DNA of 6,214 bases from UBA7657 sp049653045 (GCA_049653045.1 JBASFN010000193.1:1-6214), one strand, 5' to 3'; positions 1 to 5,327 are shown, counted from the first letter of the stretch. Notes: generated by a model from the sequence alone, not told the origin. A program made the numbers and translations.

Positions 1-266
1 ATGTTGTAGCCATCGCCGCCGAGGCCGCAAAAAGGCCAGAGCGCGTCGTTGATGCGCCCACGCCTGAATGCATGCTCCACGAAATGGGTGACAGTTCCCT
101 TAATTTCATCCTCAACTTCTGGATTAAAGATGCCGAACAGGGGGTTATGAACATCCGAGGGGAGGTTCTTCTAGCCCTCTGGGATGCATTCAAAGAGAAC
201 AATATCCTTATCCCCTACCCGCACCGGGAGGTTTACCTCCATCACGTCGAAAAATCTGGAAATTGA
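1..266 (+). CDS. MscS-family mechanosensitive ion channel, C-terminal end (5' truncated by window)
   Basis: This is the tail of a small-conductance mechanosensitive channel, an inner-membrane protein that opens under membrane tension to release solutes during osmotic downshock. The reading frame is open from base 3 (no start is visible), giving 87 residues and a TGA at 264-266. The recognisable part is the end of the cytoplasmic beta/alpha domain: the stretch with GDSSLNF, then an FWI segment, then EVLLALWDAFKENNI and IPYPHREVYL. These match the family pattern of a conserved GDSS strand, an xEVxxAIxxAFxExxI helix and a closing IPxPxRxV strand. The pore helices lie upstream of the window, so the subfamily cannot be assigned. 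The gene is followed after 31 nt by trhO on the same strand. The two could be cotranscribed, but a promoter-like pair starts inside this stop codon. Family membership is confident. Confidence 0.88.
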   Translation, partial: VVAIAAEAAKRPERVVDAPTPECMLHEMGDSSLNFILNFWIKDAEQGVMNIRGEVLLALWDAFKENNILIPYPHREVYLHHVEKSGN

Positions 267-291
267 AAATTCCTGCAAAACCCCTTATATA
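263..291 (+). promoter_or_regulatory. Candidate sigma-70-type promoter directly in front of trhO
   Basis: TTGAAA (263-268, 5 of 6 to the -35 consensus, overlapping the mscS stop codon) is separated by exactly 17 nt from TATATA (286-291, 4 of 6 to the -10 consensus). Only 6 nt separate the -10 from the trhO ATG, so transcription would begin at or next to the start codon and give a leaderless message. The -10 also lies in the loop and right arm of a small inverted repeat (281-295). Consensus matching only. Confidence 0.4.
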
Positions 292-295
292 GGGG
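281..295 (+). repeat. Short inverted repeat covering the only SD-like bases of trhO
   Basis: CCCCT (281-285) and AGGGG (291-295) form a perfect 5-bp inverted repeat with the loop TATAT. The right arm is the only purine-rich, SD-like run before the trhO ATG at 298, but it sits just 2 nt from the start codon, which is too close for normal ribosome binding. If transcribed from upstream, the hairpin would hide it. It may simply be the -10 region of a promoter. Confidence 0.4.
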
Positions 296-297
296 CT

Positions 298-1191
298 ATG
301 ACATACAAAGTTGCAGCGCTATACCGTTTTGTTCCTGTGAAGGATATTCCTTCCATGCGCGAGGAAATACGCGCATTTGGCATGGATATGGAGGGGATGT
401 GCGGCACGATTTTGCTGGCACCGGAGGGCATAAACGGCACTATCGGGGCAAAACCTGATGCGCTGGATAAAATGATCGATTTCCTTGATAAAAAACTCGG
501 CATCCGGCAGGGAGAACTTAAATACTCTCATAGCAGTCGCTCACCCTTTAACCGTTTCAAGGTGCGCCCAAAGAAAGAAATCGTCACCCTGCACCGCCCT
601 GAAGCCGACCCCAATGTTCAGGTTGGGCAATATGTCGAAGCACAGGATTGGAATGCCTTGATTGAAGACCCTGATGTTGTGCTGATCGACACACGCAATA
701 CCTATGAAACCGACATCGGCATTTTTAAAGGTGCGCTTGACCCAAGAATCAATGTATTTGGCGAATTCCCAAACTGGGTTGAAAAAAATCTTGATCCAAA
801 AAAACATAAAAAAATTGCAATGTTCTGCACCGGCGGCATTCGCTGCGAAAAAGCTTCCAGTTATATGCTGGCTCAAGGATTTGAAGAGGTTTACCACCTG
901 AAAGGGGGCATTCTCAAATATCTTGAAGCTATTCCGGCCGATAAAAGCCTGTGGGACGGTGCGTGCTTTGTATTCGACAAGCGCGTTTCAATTACCCACG
1001 GGCTAAAGGAAGGGCGTCATATGATTTGCCACGGATGCCGTGCGCCGCTTTCCTTGGACGATACAAAACATGCGCAATACGAAGAAGGGGTTTCCTGTGC
1101 GCACTGCGCAACGACCCTTACGCCCGAGCGCACCGCTTCCCTTCGTATGCGGCACAAACATTTTCTCGAACGTTACGGAGACGAAGGTTAA
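298..1191 (+). CDS. trhO: tRNA uridine(34) hydroxylase (TrhO / YceA family, rhodanese domain)
   Basis: TrhO is a cytoplasmic enzyme that uses oxygen to hydroxylate uridine 34 of certain tRNAs to 5-hydroxyuridine, the precursor of the wobble modifications cmo5U and mcmo5U. The product has 297 residues. An N-terminal YceA-type domain (about 1-95) carries APEGINGTI at 41-49. A rhodanese domain (about 112-212) contains VVLIDTRNTYE and the active-site loop FCTGGIRCEKAS, with catalytic Cys177 and a second cysteine, Cys183. The C-terminal region carries a CxxC pair at 244/247 and another at 267/270, the likely metal-binding knuckle usual for this family. I chose the ATG at 298 because family members begin just before the VAALYRF strand; an in-frame ATG at 184 would add 38 residues read through the mscS coding region. 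No good SD precedes the start. The TAA overlaps the stop codon of the opposing gene. Length and motifs are normal and complete. Confidence 0.95.
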   Translation: MTYKVAALYRFVPVKDIPSMREEIRAFGMDMEGMCGTILLAPEGINGTIGAKPDALDKMIDFLDKKLGIRQGELKYSHSSRSPFNRFKVRPKKEIVTLHRPEADPNVQVGQYVEAQDWNALIEDPDVVLIDTRNTYETDIGIFKGALDPRINVFGEFPNWVEKNLDPKKHKKIAMFCTGGIRCEKASSYMLAQGFEEVYHLKGGILKYLEAIPADKSLWDGACFVFDKRVSITHGLKEGRHMICHGCRAPLSLDDTKHAQYEEGVSCAHCATTLTPERTASLRMRHKHFLERYGDEG

Positions 1192-1688
1192 TCGTCGTCC
1201 TTGTCGTGCCCGCGATCGTCGTCCTCACCCGGCTTGGGCGGCTGATCGTGCGGACTCTTGTTGCTATGGCCGCTTTTTCGAGCAAAGGAGTTGGCAACAT
1301 GTTCGGCCAGCTTTTTTCTGTCCTCGTCGGAGAGGCTCATCAACAACTCCTTGGTCGACTTCACCTTGTTCTTTGTAATCAGATCCTGAACGCCGCGCAT
1401 GCGTTTTACGGCCTCGTCGTATTTTTCAGGGTCAAATTTATCGGCACTGATGACTGCCGCAAGATATTTTCGGTTGTCCATCGACTGGCGCATGACGGAG
1501 CTGTTGCTTTTCCACAAATCCTGAAACATTTTTGTGACCAAGTTTTGGCCTTCCGGCGACAAACCTTCTTTCAGTTGTTGCCACGGCATGTCATTTTTCT
1601 TGTCGAAAATCATCCCGCAGAGCGATCCGGCTAGAAGAATGTTGGCCAGAATAGAAAGCGTAAATAATACCTTCAGTTTTTTGCTCAT
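1188..1688 (-). CDS. Membrane-anchored periplasmic heavy-metal-sensor-like (CpxP/Spy-type) protein
   Basis: The 166-residue protein begins with a short basic stretch and a hydrophobic helix (about 6-28). No convincing cleavage or lipobox site follows, so it is probably anchored in the inner membrane with the rest in the periplasm. Residues 40-135 are helical and follow the pattern of the periplasmic heavy-metal-sensor / metal-resistance family: LSPEGQ near the start, an Arg-containing helix around 60-75, a DKFDPEKYDEAV turn, and a closing LSDEDRKKLAEH. The tail (about 141-166) is low-complexity and rich in Asp, His and Pro. It is the last gene of the sigma operon, overlapping the preceding gene by 4 nt (ATGA), with GGGGA ahead of its ATG. 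By analogy with CnrX it may sense a metal or envelope stress and act through the anti-sigma factor. The core is poor in histidine, so metal binding is not shown; a CpxP/Spy-like chaperone role is equally possible. Confidence 0.75.
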   Translation of the reverse strand: MSKKLKVLFTLSILANILLAGSLCGMIFDKKNDMPWQQLKEGLSPEGQNLVTKMFQDLWKSNSSVMRQSMDNRKYLAAVISADKFDPEKYDEAVKRMRGVQDLITKNKVKSTKELLMSLSDEDRKKLAEHVANSFARKSGHSNKSPHDQPPKPGEDDDRGHDKDDD

Positions 1689-1993
1689 TGAAAATCCCCG
1701 TAATCAACACTCAGTTCCGCCGTTGTAAAGGTCGAAAAATTCTCGGTTGCCATTTTGACGGTCATGTCCTGTTCAGTGGTGTAGTACGATCCCACGCTCA
1801 GACCAATTAGCAAAATCACCGCCATCGCAAACGCGGGCTGTGGAATGACGAACAATTCACAAAATCCGCGCCATATTCCGGCAAGGGCCAACCCCTTTTC
1901 TTCATTGCGCGGTTTGGCCGCCTCAATGATTCTATAGGCCAGATTACTCGACGGCTCCGGCACAAAACGATCTTTTAAAATATCTTCAAGCAT
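1685..1993 (-). CDS. Putative single-pass membrane anti-sigma factor
   Basis: This 102-residue protein has a cytoplasmic N-terminal part (1-50) with the motif VPEPSSNLAYRIIEAA at 11-26, one membrane helix at about 53-71 and a periplasmic tail of about 30 residues. The Pro-x-Pro...Leu-x-x-Arg-Ile-x-x-Ala-Ala pattern is common at the front of small membrane proteins encoded after ECF sigma genes. The zinc-binding HxxxCxxC motif of ZAS anti-sigma factors is absent; the only cysteine is Cys45. Its ATG overlaps the sigma stop by 8 nt (ATGCTTGA) and a near-perfect SD (AAGGAGG, 2001-2007) lies inside the sigma gene, predicting coupled synthesis in good amount. The 3' end overlaps the sensor gene by 4 nt. 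The function is inferred from context, size and topology; direct homology to a characterised anti-sigma factor is not evident by eye. Confidence 0.7.
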   Translation of the reverse strand: MLEDILKDRFVPEPSSNLAYRIIEAAKPRNEEKGLALAGIWRGFCELFVIPQPAFAMAVILLIGLSVGSYYTTEQDMTVKMATENFSTFTTAELSVDYGDFQ

Positions 1994-2576
1994 AGCTCTT
2001 CCTCCTTTCAGACTCGGGGACTATTCCGCGCCTGATTAACTCTTCCTTCAACGCGGATTTGGCCCGCACCAACAATGATTCCAACGCCTTGACGCTAACG
2101 CCCAATACATCCGCCGCCTCGCGGTTGCTTAGCCCCTCATAGACGCATAGGTTCAAAGCGGTTTTCTGACGGTCAGGGAGGGATTGTATAGCACCCTCCA
2201 GGGCCGCCTGCTTTTCGTTCTCGTATAGTGCTTCTTCCTGACTCGGGCGCGTATCGGAAAAAACATTGATGACTTCACCGACCGCAACTGCTTTTTTCTT
2301 ACGCACCTTATCGATCGCCAGATTAGTGACTATCCGGTAAAACCATGTCGCAAATTTTGCGCCCCGTGATGCGTCCCACATCTGCGGTTTATTCCAGAGT
2401 TTCAAAAATGCTTCCTGCACAATGTCCTCCGATTCATACGCATCACCACACATCCTGTACGCCGCCGCGTGAAACTTTTTTACGTGCCGCGTGACAAGGG
2501 CAGCGAAAGCCCTCTGATCCCCGCGCTGAACGCGGGTCAGAAGGCTTTCATCTGTTTCGTTGTCAAGTTCCGTCAT
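1986..2576 (-). CDS. ECF-family RNA polymerase sigma factor (first of two)
   Basis: The 196-residue protein has the two-domain plan of ECF (group 4) sigma factors. Sigma-2 spans about 10-93 and includes the GDQRAFAALV helix, ESEDIVQEAFLKLW (core-polymerase binding, residues 48-61) and FATWFYRIVTNLAIDKVRKK (-10 recognition, 75-94). After a linker of about 35 residues, sigma-4 (about 124-178) contains LPDRQKTALNL, a GLSNREAADVLGVSVKALE helix-turn-helix and LLVRAKSALKE. There is no extra C-terminal domain. I chose the ATG at 2576; a TTG 18 nt upstream would add six residues and neither start has a recognisable SD. It follows the EF-hand gene by 34 nt, with a hairpin in the gap, and overlaps the putative anti-sigma gene by 8 nt. 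It probably directs transcription of its own operon, but I could not identify its promoter motif. Target genes are unknown. Confidence 0.92.
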   Translation of the reverse strand: MTELDNETDESLLTRVQRGDQRAFAALVTRHVKKFHAAAYRMCGDAYESEDIVQEAFLKLWNKPQMWDASRGAKFATWFYRIVTNLAIDKVRKKKAVAVGEVINVFSDTRPSQEEALYENEKQAALEGAIQSLPDRQKTALNLCVYEGLSNREAADVLGVSVKALESLLVRAKSALKEELIRRGIVPESERRKSYA

Positions 2577-2584
2577 CGCGGCGC

Positions 2585-2603
2585 AACCGGGCAAAACCCG
2601 GTT
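2585..2603 (-). repeat. Perfect 7-bp inverted repeat just upstream of the first sigma gene
   Basis: AACCGGG (2585-2591) and CCCGGTT (2597-2603) are perfect inverted copies around a 5-nt loop, in the gap between the EF-hand stop and the sigma ATG, ending 8 nt before that ATG. On the transcribed strand it is followed by GCGCCGCG rather than a T-run, so it is not an ordinary intrinsic terminator. It may stabilise the EF-hand end of the message or affect sigma translation. Confidence 0.6.
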
Positions 2604-2610
2604 TGCAACA

Positions 2611-2952
2611 CTACTGAGCTGGAGCTTCTGCAGGAGCTTCCGGTGGGACAGATTTCTTGCCCTTCGCCGCAGCGCGCTGCGCTCTCAACTCCTTCATTTT
2701 TTCTTTCCACTCGGATTGCTTGGCTTCAAGCTCGGGCTTAGAAATCTTGCCGTTGGCATCCTTGTCAATTTCAGCAAAACGCTCTTCCTGAAATTTCATG
2801 AACTCTTCTTTTGAAATCTCGTTGTCCTTATCAGCATCCAGTTTTTCCATCATGCCCATGCCTTTATGCGGGCCGCCAGCGCCCTCTTCGGCGAAAGCAA
2901 ACGGAGCCGACATAACAAAAATAGCGGCGGTCAACATCAATGTATTTTTCAT
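2611..2952 (-). CDS. Exported EF-hand (putative calcium-binding) protein
   Basis: The 113-residue product has a signal peptide (basic start, hydrophobic core, cleavage predicted after AFA at 19-21), giving a periplasmic protein of about 92 residues. Two EF-hand loops are visible. Loop 1 (39-50) has Asp39, Asp41, Asp43, Glu45, Ser47 and Glu50. Loop 2 (63-74) has Asp63, Asp65, Asn67 with Gly68, Ser71 and Glu74, a canonical DxDxNGxIxxxE. They are separated by one 12-residue helix, as in a compact EF-hand pair. A charged helix follows (75-98) and the C-terminus is Ala/Pro/Glu-rich. Two clustered Met and Gly residues precede loop 1 (GMGMM at 31-35). An AAAGGA SD (2962-2967) fits the ATG start. It is the first gene of the four-gene sigma cluster, 34 nt upstream of the sigma gene. 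A role as calcium or metal buffer or sensor for the sigma system is inferred from position only. Confidence 0.88.
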   Translation of the reverse strand: MKNTLMLTAAIFVMSAPFAFAEEGAGGPHKGMGMMEKLDADKDNEISKEEFMKFQEERFAEIDKDANGKISKPELEAKQSEWKEKMKELRAQRAAAKGKKSVPPEAPAEAPAQ

Positions 2953-2979
2953 AGGTTTCAGTCCTTTATCTTGGGTTTG

Positions 2980-2985
2980 TCTATA
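2980..2985 (-). promoter_or_regulatory. Candidate -10 element for the EF-hand/sigma operon
   Basis: TATAGA on the minus strand (4 of 6 to the sigma-70 -10) would start transcription near 2973, leaving an untranslated leader of about 20 nt that contains the AAAGGA ribosome-binding site. No good -35 lies at the right spacing. That region instead falls in the imperfect palindrome at 3001-3026, as expected for an activated or repressed promoter. Weak evidence. Confidence 0.3.
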
Positions 2986-3000
2986 CTCTTACGTTACATG

Positions 3001-3026
3001 GTACGGAAACCCTTCGGATTCCATAC
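3001..3026. repeat. Imperfect palindrome upstream of the EF-hand/sigma operon (possible operator)
   Basis: Two 11-nt arms (3001-3011 and 3016-3026) are inverted copies with two mismatches around the 4-nt centre CTTC; GTA/TAC, GGAA/TTCC and CC/GG pair. It lies in the 108-nt gap between the AMIN lipoprotein stop and the EF-hand start, about 50 nt from the EF-hand ATG, over the -35 position of the TATAGA candidate. No T-run follows on either strand, so a DNA-binding site is more likely than a terminator. Confidence 0.5.
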
Positions 3027-3060
3027 TTATCCATCTGACTGGAATAATGGGAAAATAGCC

Positions 3061-3837
3061 TTAAAGCGGTGCCACGTCAAAGACGATCCTGTGACCATAG
3101 ACTTCATTCGGTTTCAAAGCGTCACTTAAGGACAGTTTTGCAGGTTTTTTGAGGTCTATGGTAACAATTACCCCACCTGATGGCGAGGGACTGACACTAT
3201 ATGCACTGATAAGCTGGCTGTTTGGCAGGGTTTTTTGCATTTCCCCAGCCCAAGAGGACTCAGGGAGATTAACAACCAGCCTCTGCCCATCATTTTGCAT
3301 ATCACTCAAAAACTTCCCGGGAGCATTCATATCAAAAACAAGGCGCGTCTTATCTGGATGCTCTCCCACCCGCACCCCCGTCACAGAAGAGGACATGACT
3401 GCGGATGGTGGTGGTATAGAAGATGAGGCCGCAGGCGCATCCTGAACGATTGCCGCCTGCCCCTGCCCTGATGTTGGGGAAATTTTTGGACCCAACGTCT
3501 TAAAATCCTTACGCAGGGCAGCCAGTTGACTTTCAAGCTCAGCAACCCTTGCCTCGTCGGCCTTTGCAGCAACCTCCTTGGATTCCTGTGCCTCAGCTTC
3601 CGACTTGGTATATTTATGATGCGCTGAAAGATCACTCGGATCAACCTGCTTGCGCGCCACAAGATGCGCCTGAAGAGGATCGTCCGCCGGCAAAGCCACC
3701 GGAGGCGGGAGACTTGCTTCTGGGCTTTTTGCGCCAGGGAATCCCCCTGTCGGCTCACCGTTACCACACGCATTCAGGAGCAGTGCAGTCACCATACAAA
3801 GTGGAAAACCAAAATATTTTTTGTGTAAAGCCTTCAT
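3061..3837 (-). CDS. AMIN-domain lipoprotein
   Basis: The 258-residue protein starts with a basic n-region and hydrophobic segment ending in LLLNAC, a plausible lipobox with Cys24 as the lipidated residue. Residues 25-75 are a Pro/Ala-rich linker, about 76-113 a charged helix with heptad-like pattern (coiled coil likely), about 118-150 a second Pro/Ser linker, and about 153-256 an AMIN domain: VTGVRVGEHPDKTRLVFDM, then RLVVNLPES, then GGVIVTIDLKKPAKL and a closing HRIVFDVAP strand. AMIN domains target cell-wall amidases (AmiC type) and secretins (PilQ) to septal or peptidoglycan sites. Here no amidase or secretin domain follows, so this is a stand-alone version, probably periplasm-facing and lipid-anchored. 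The ATG lacks an SD but has TACAAT 6 nt upstream. The gene is flanked by 81 nt and 108 nt gaps and looks separately transcribed. Exact partner unknown. Confidence 0.8.
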   Translation of the reverse strand: MKALHKKYFGFPLCMVTALLLNACGNGEPTGGFPGAKSPEASLPPPVALPADDPLQAHLVARKQVDPSDLSAHHKYTKSEAEAQESKEVAAKADEARVAELESQLAALRKDFKTLGPKISPTSGQGQAAIVQDAPAASSSIPPPSAVMSSSVTGVRVGEHPDKTRLVFDMNAPGKFLSDMQNDGQRLVVNLPESSWAGEMQKTLPNSQLISAYSVSPSPSGGVIVTIDLKKPAKLSLSDALKPNEVYGHRIVFDVAPL

Positions 3838-3843
3838 GCTTTA

Positions 3844-3849
3844 ATTGTA
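3844..3849 (-). promoter_or_regulatory. Candidate -10 element (TACAAT) for the AMIN lipoprotein gene
   Basis: TACAAT on the minus strand matches 5 of 6 bases of the -10 consensus and ends 6 nt before the ATG at 3837, so transcription would start on or beside the start codon. This fits the missing SD. No clear -35 was found at 16-18 nt. The rest of the gap (3850-3918) holds a run of six T residues on this strand but no stable stem before it, so I do not call a terminator. Confidence 0.35.
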
Positions 3850-3918
3850 TTAACACTTCTAAAAAAGACCAGCCCTAGACATTCTCACACCGTAATTATC
3901 CACACAGGGGAATTGGGC

Positions 3919-4137
3919 CTATTCGTTAGCTACGAATGGAACCGGGGTTGCCCACATTTCGAGCAGCTCCATTACATCGACAACATCGCTGCCCTCACCT
4001 AACTTTACTTCCAGAATATTGCTGGCAGCTTTTTCCATGATCCTTTTCAATTCGCCACCCTGATGATCAATGATCTCACCGACCATGTTCACGTGCTGGT
4101 GCAAAACCTCAATGTTGAAGGTCGTGTTCAATCCCAT
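3919..4137 (-). CDS. Small acidic hypothetical protein (72 aa)
   Basis: I do not recognise this protein. It has 72 residues with about 12 acidic and 4 basic residues, no cysteine, no signal peptide and no membrane segment, so it is probably cytoplasmic. Residues 8-24 and 28-45 look helical with regularly spaced hydrophobics, followed by a GEGSDVVDVMELLEMW segment (47-62) and a short Pro-containing end. It is likely a real gene: the ATG has a well-placed AGGGAG SD (4144-4149, 6 nt spacing), a TTGACA -35 box lies upstream, and no other credible frame overlaps it. It sits alone between the WecA-type transferase gene (71 nt gap) and the AMIN lipoprotein gene (81 nt gap), both on the same strand, so it could be cotranscribed with either. 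No function is proposed. Confidence 0.65.
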   Translation of the reverse strand: MGLNTTFNIEVLHQHVNMVGEIIDHQGGELKRIMEKAASNILEVKLGEGSDVVDVMELLEMWATPVPFVANE

Positions 4138-4176
4138 TTCAATCTCCCTGTTTGTTCTTAATGTTATTTTTTAGAG

Positions 4177-4205
4177 AGGCTAAGACCTTTCTTTCTTTAT
4201 GTCAA
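4177..4205 (-). promoter_or_regulatory. Candidate promoter of the 72-aa gene
   Basis: A perfect TTGACA (4200-4205, minus strand) is followed after 17 nt by TAGCCT (4177-4182, 3 of 6 to the -10). Transcription from near 4170 would leave a leader of about 33 nt containing the AGGGAG ribosome-binding site. It begins 4 nt after the WecA-type gene stop. The strong -35 and weak -10 make it plausible but unproven. Confidence 0.4.
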
Positions 4206-4208
4206 CTT

Positions 4209-5288
4209 TTACCTTGAAGCTATCCTGGAAAAAAGCCGGATGTAATATTCAGATCGCACCGAAACAGCCATGTGTGAAAACAGTAGGGCAATCCAGCCGA
4301 GTGTCATCACCGCCTGCGGCACACCGGCATAAATGCTGAAGTAACCAATTCCCCCGAGAACGAAACCTAGGAGCAGGATCATGGCGGTTGATCGCCCTAC
4401 CGGAACGCCGGCATGGATGAAATGGTGGTGGAAATGCCCCCGGTCAGGAGCAAAAGGATGACGCCCTTCCCTAACCCGCCTGTAAAACTGGCCGCAGGCG
4501 TCCATCACCGGAAGCGCTACAATCCACGCTACGGAGATCGGCACAAGGACGGGTTCTGATTGCTGGGTAAGGGCAATGCAAAACCATGCCAAGACCAGCC
4601 CCAGACCCGTGCTGCCCGCATCACCGAGAAACACCGATGCCTTATCGCGCATCGGATGACGCATGTTATAAACTAGAAACCCAGCCAACGCCCCCAGAAG
4701 CGGCATCATCATCACCGCGCCCTCCGGCTCACCTGCAATCAGGCAGGCCAACACCAGCCAGCCCAGCACAACAAACCCCTTCCCTGCCGCAAGGCCGTCG
4801 AGTCCATCCATCAAGTTAATTGAATTTACCAGCAGCGCGACGGCAGCAATGGAAAAAGGAACAGCTCCCCAGCCGAGATGAATTTCTCCAAAACCAAACA
4901 TATTCCCCAAATTTTCAATCTGTGCGCCACCAAAAACAACCACCAAGGCCGAAGCGGAAAGCTGCACGGAAAATTTCAGCCACGCATGCAAAGGCATAAA
5001 GTCATCAATTGCCCCGGTGACCAGAATCATTATCAGGGCAATAAACAAAGGCCCATAAACCGCTGGATCACCGCCCATGAGCATGACTGAAGCCATAAAA
5101 ACCGGAAAAATCACTAGGCCGCCGATTGGTGGAACGGCATCATCATGTTGCTTTCTCCCGCCAGGCGCATCGACTAGCCCTATTTTCAAGGCCAGCCACC
5201 GCCCCGGCGGTATCAAAACGACCACCACGGCGAAAACAGAAAGAGCAATAAGAAGCAGTGAGAACACCATACAGAGATTCTTTAGCAT
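4209..5288 (-). CDS. WecA/MraY-family undecaprenyl-phosphate sugar-1-phosphate transferase
   Basis: This inner-membrane enzyme family transfers a sugar-1-phosphate (for WecA, GlcNAc-1-P from UDP-GlcNAc) to undecaprenyl phosphate, the first step of O-antigen, capsule or related polymer synthesis. About ten hydrophobic helices are visible. Numbered from the ATG at 5288 (359 residues), motifs in order are DAPGGRKQH (40-48) with a following PPIGG, the Mg-binding Asp pair DD (95-96), NLMDGLDG (158-165), FLGDAGSTG (220-228) and DRGHFHHH (282-289), the His-rich loop. The HHH motif and GDAGS place it in the WecA/TagO branch rather than MraY; sugar specificity cannot be read. Start choice is uncertain. 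A TTG at 5327 has GGAGGG 13 nt upstream, but it would lie at or before the likely transcription start, and the ATGs at 5288 and 5270 fit the first membrane helix better. No glycosyltransferase neighbours are seen, so its polymer is unknown. Confidence 0.9.
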   Translation of the reverse strand: MLKNLCMVFSLLLIALSVFAVVVVLIPPGRWLALKIGLVDAPGGRKQHDDAVPPIGGLVIFPVFMASVMLMGGDPAVYGPLFIALIMILVTGAIDDFMPLHAWLKFSVQLSASALVVVFGGAQIENLGNMFGFGEIHLGWGAVPFSIAAVALLVNSINLMDGLDGLAAGKGFVVLGWLVLACLIAGEPEGAVMMMPLLGALAGFLVYNMRHPMRDKASVFLGDAGSTGLGLVLAWFCIALTQQSEPVLVPISVAWIVALPVMDACGQFYRRVREGRHPFAPDRGHFHHHFIHAGVPVGRSTAMILLLGFVLGGIGYFSIYAGVPQAVMTLGWIALLFSHMAVSVRSEYYIRLFSRIASR

Positions 5289-5327
5289 AAAATCGCTTAA
5301 GAAAGCAGGCTGTATTTTTTTATCCAA

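Noticed and set aside
184..297. Longer trhO product starting at the upstream in-frame ATG (184)
   Set aside because: The extra 38 residues are read out of frame through the conserved MscS C-terminus and resemble nothing in TrhO; the family start fits ATG 298.
541..897. Minus-strand open frame of 118 codons inside trhO
   Set aside because: It is antisense to the conserved rhodanese domain and shows no protein family features.
951..1634. Long plus-strand open frame (227 codons) opposite the sensor gene
   Set aside because: Its sequence is a mirror of trhO and the sensor gene in another frame, with no domain, no SD and no sensible composition.
2585..2603. Intrinsic terminator between the EF-hand and sigma genes
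   Set aside because: The stem is good but no T-run follows on the transcribed strand; downstream bases are GC-rich.
3016..3022. GGAATCC as an ECF -35 element for the EF-hand/sigma operon
   Set aside because: No CGT/TCT-type -10 occurs at 15-17 nt; the nearest candidates are about 10 and 24 nt away, and the bases are better explained as part of the palindrome.
3381..3773. Minus-strand open frame of 130 codons overlapping the AMIN lipoprotein gene
   Set aside because: It is the +1-type shadow of the real gene; Arg-rich low-complexity product without domains.
3850..3918. Terminator at the T-run (3861-3866, minus strand) after the 72-aa gene
   Set aside because: I could not find a stem of more than about 4 bp immediately before the T-run.
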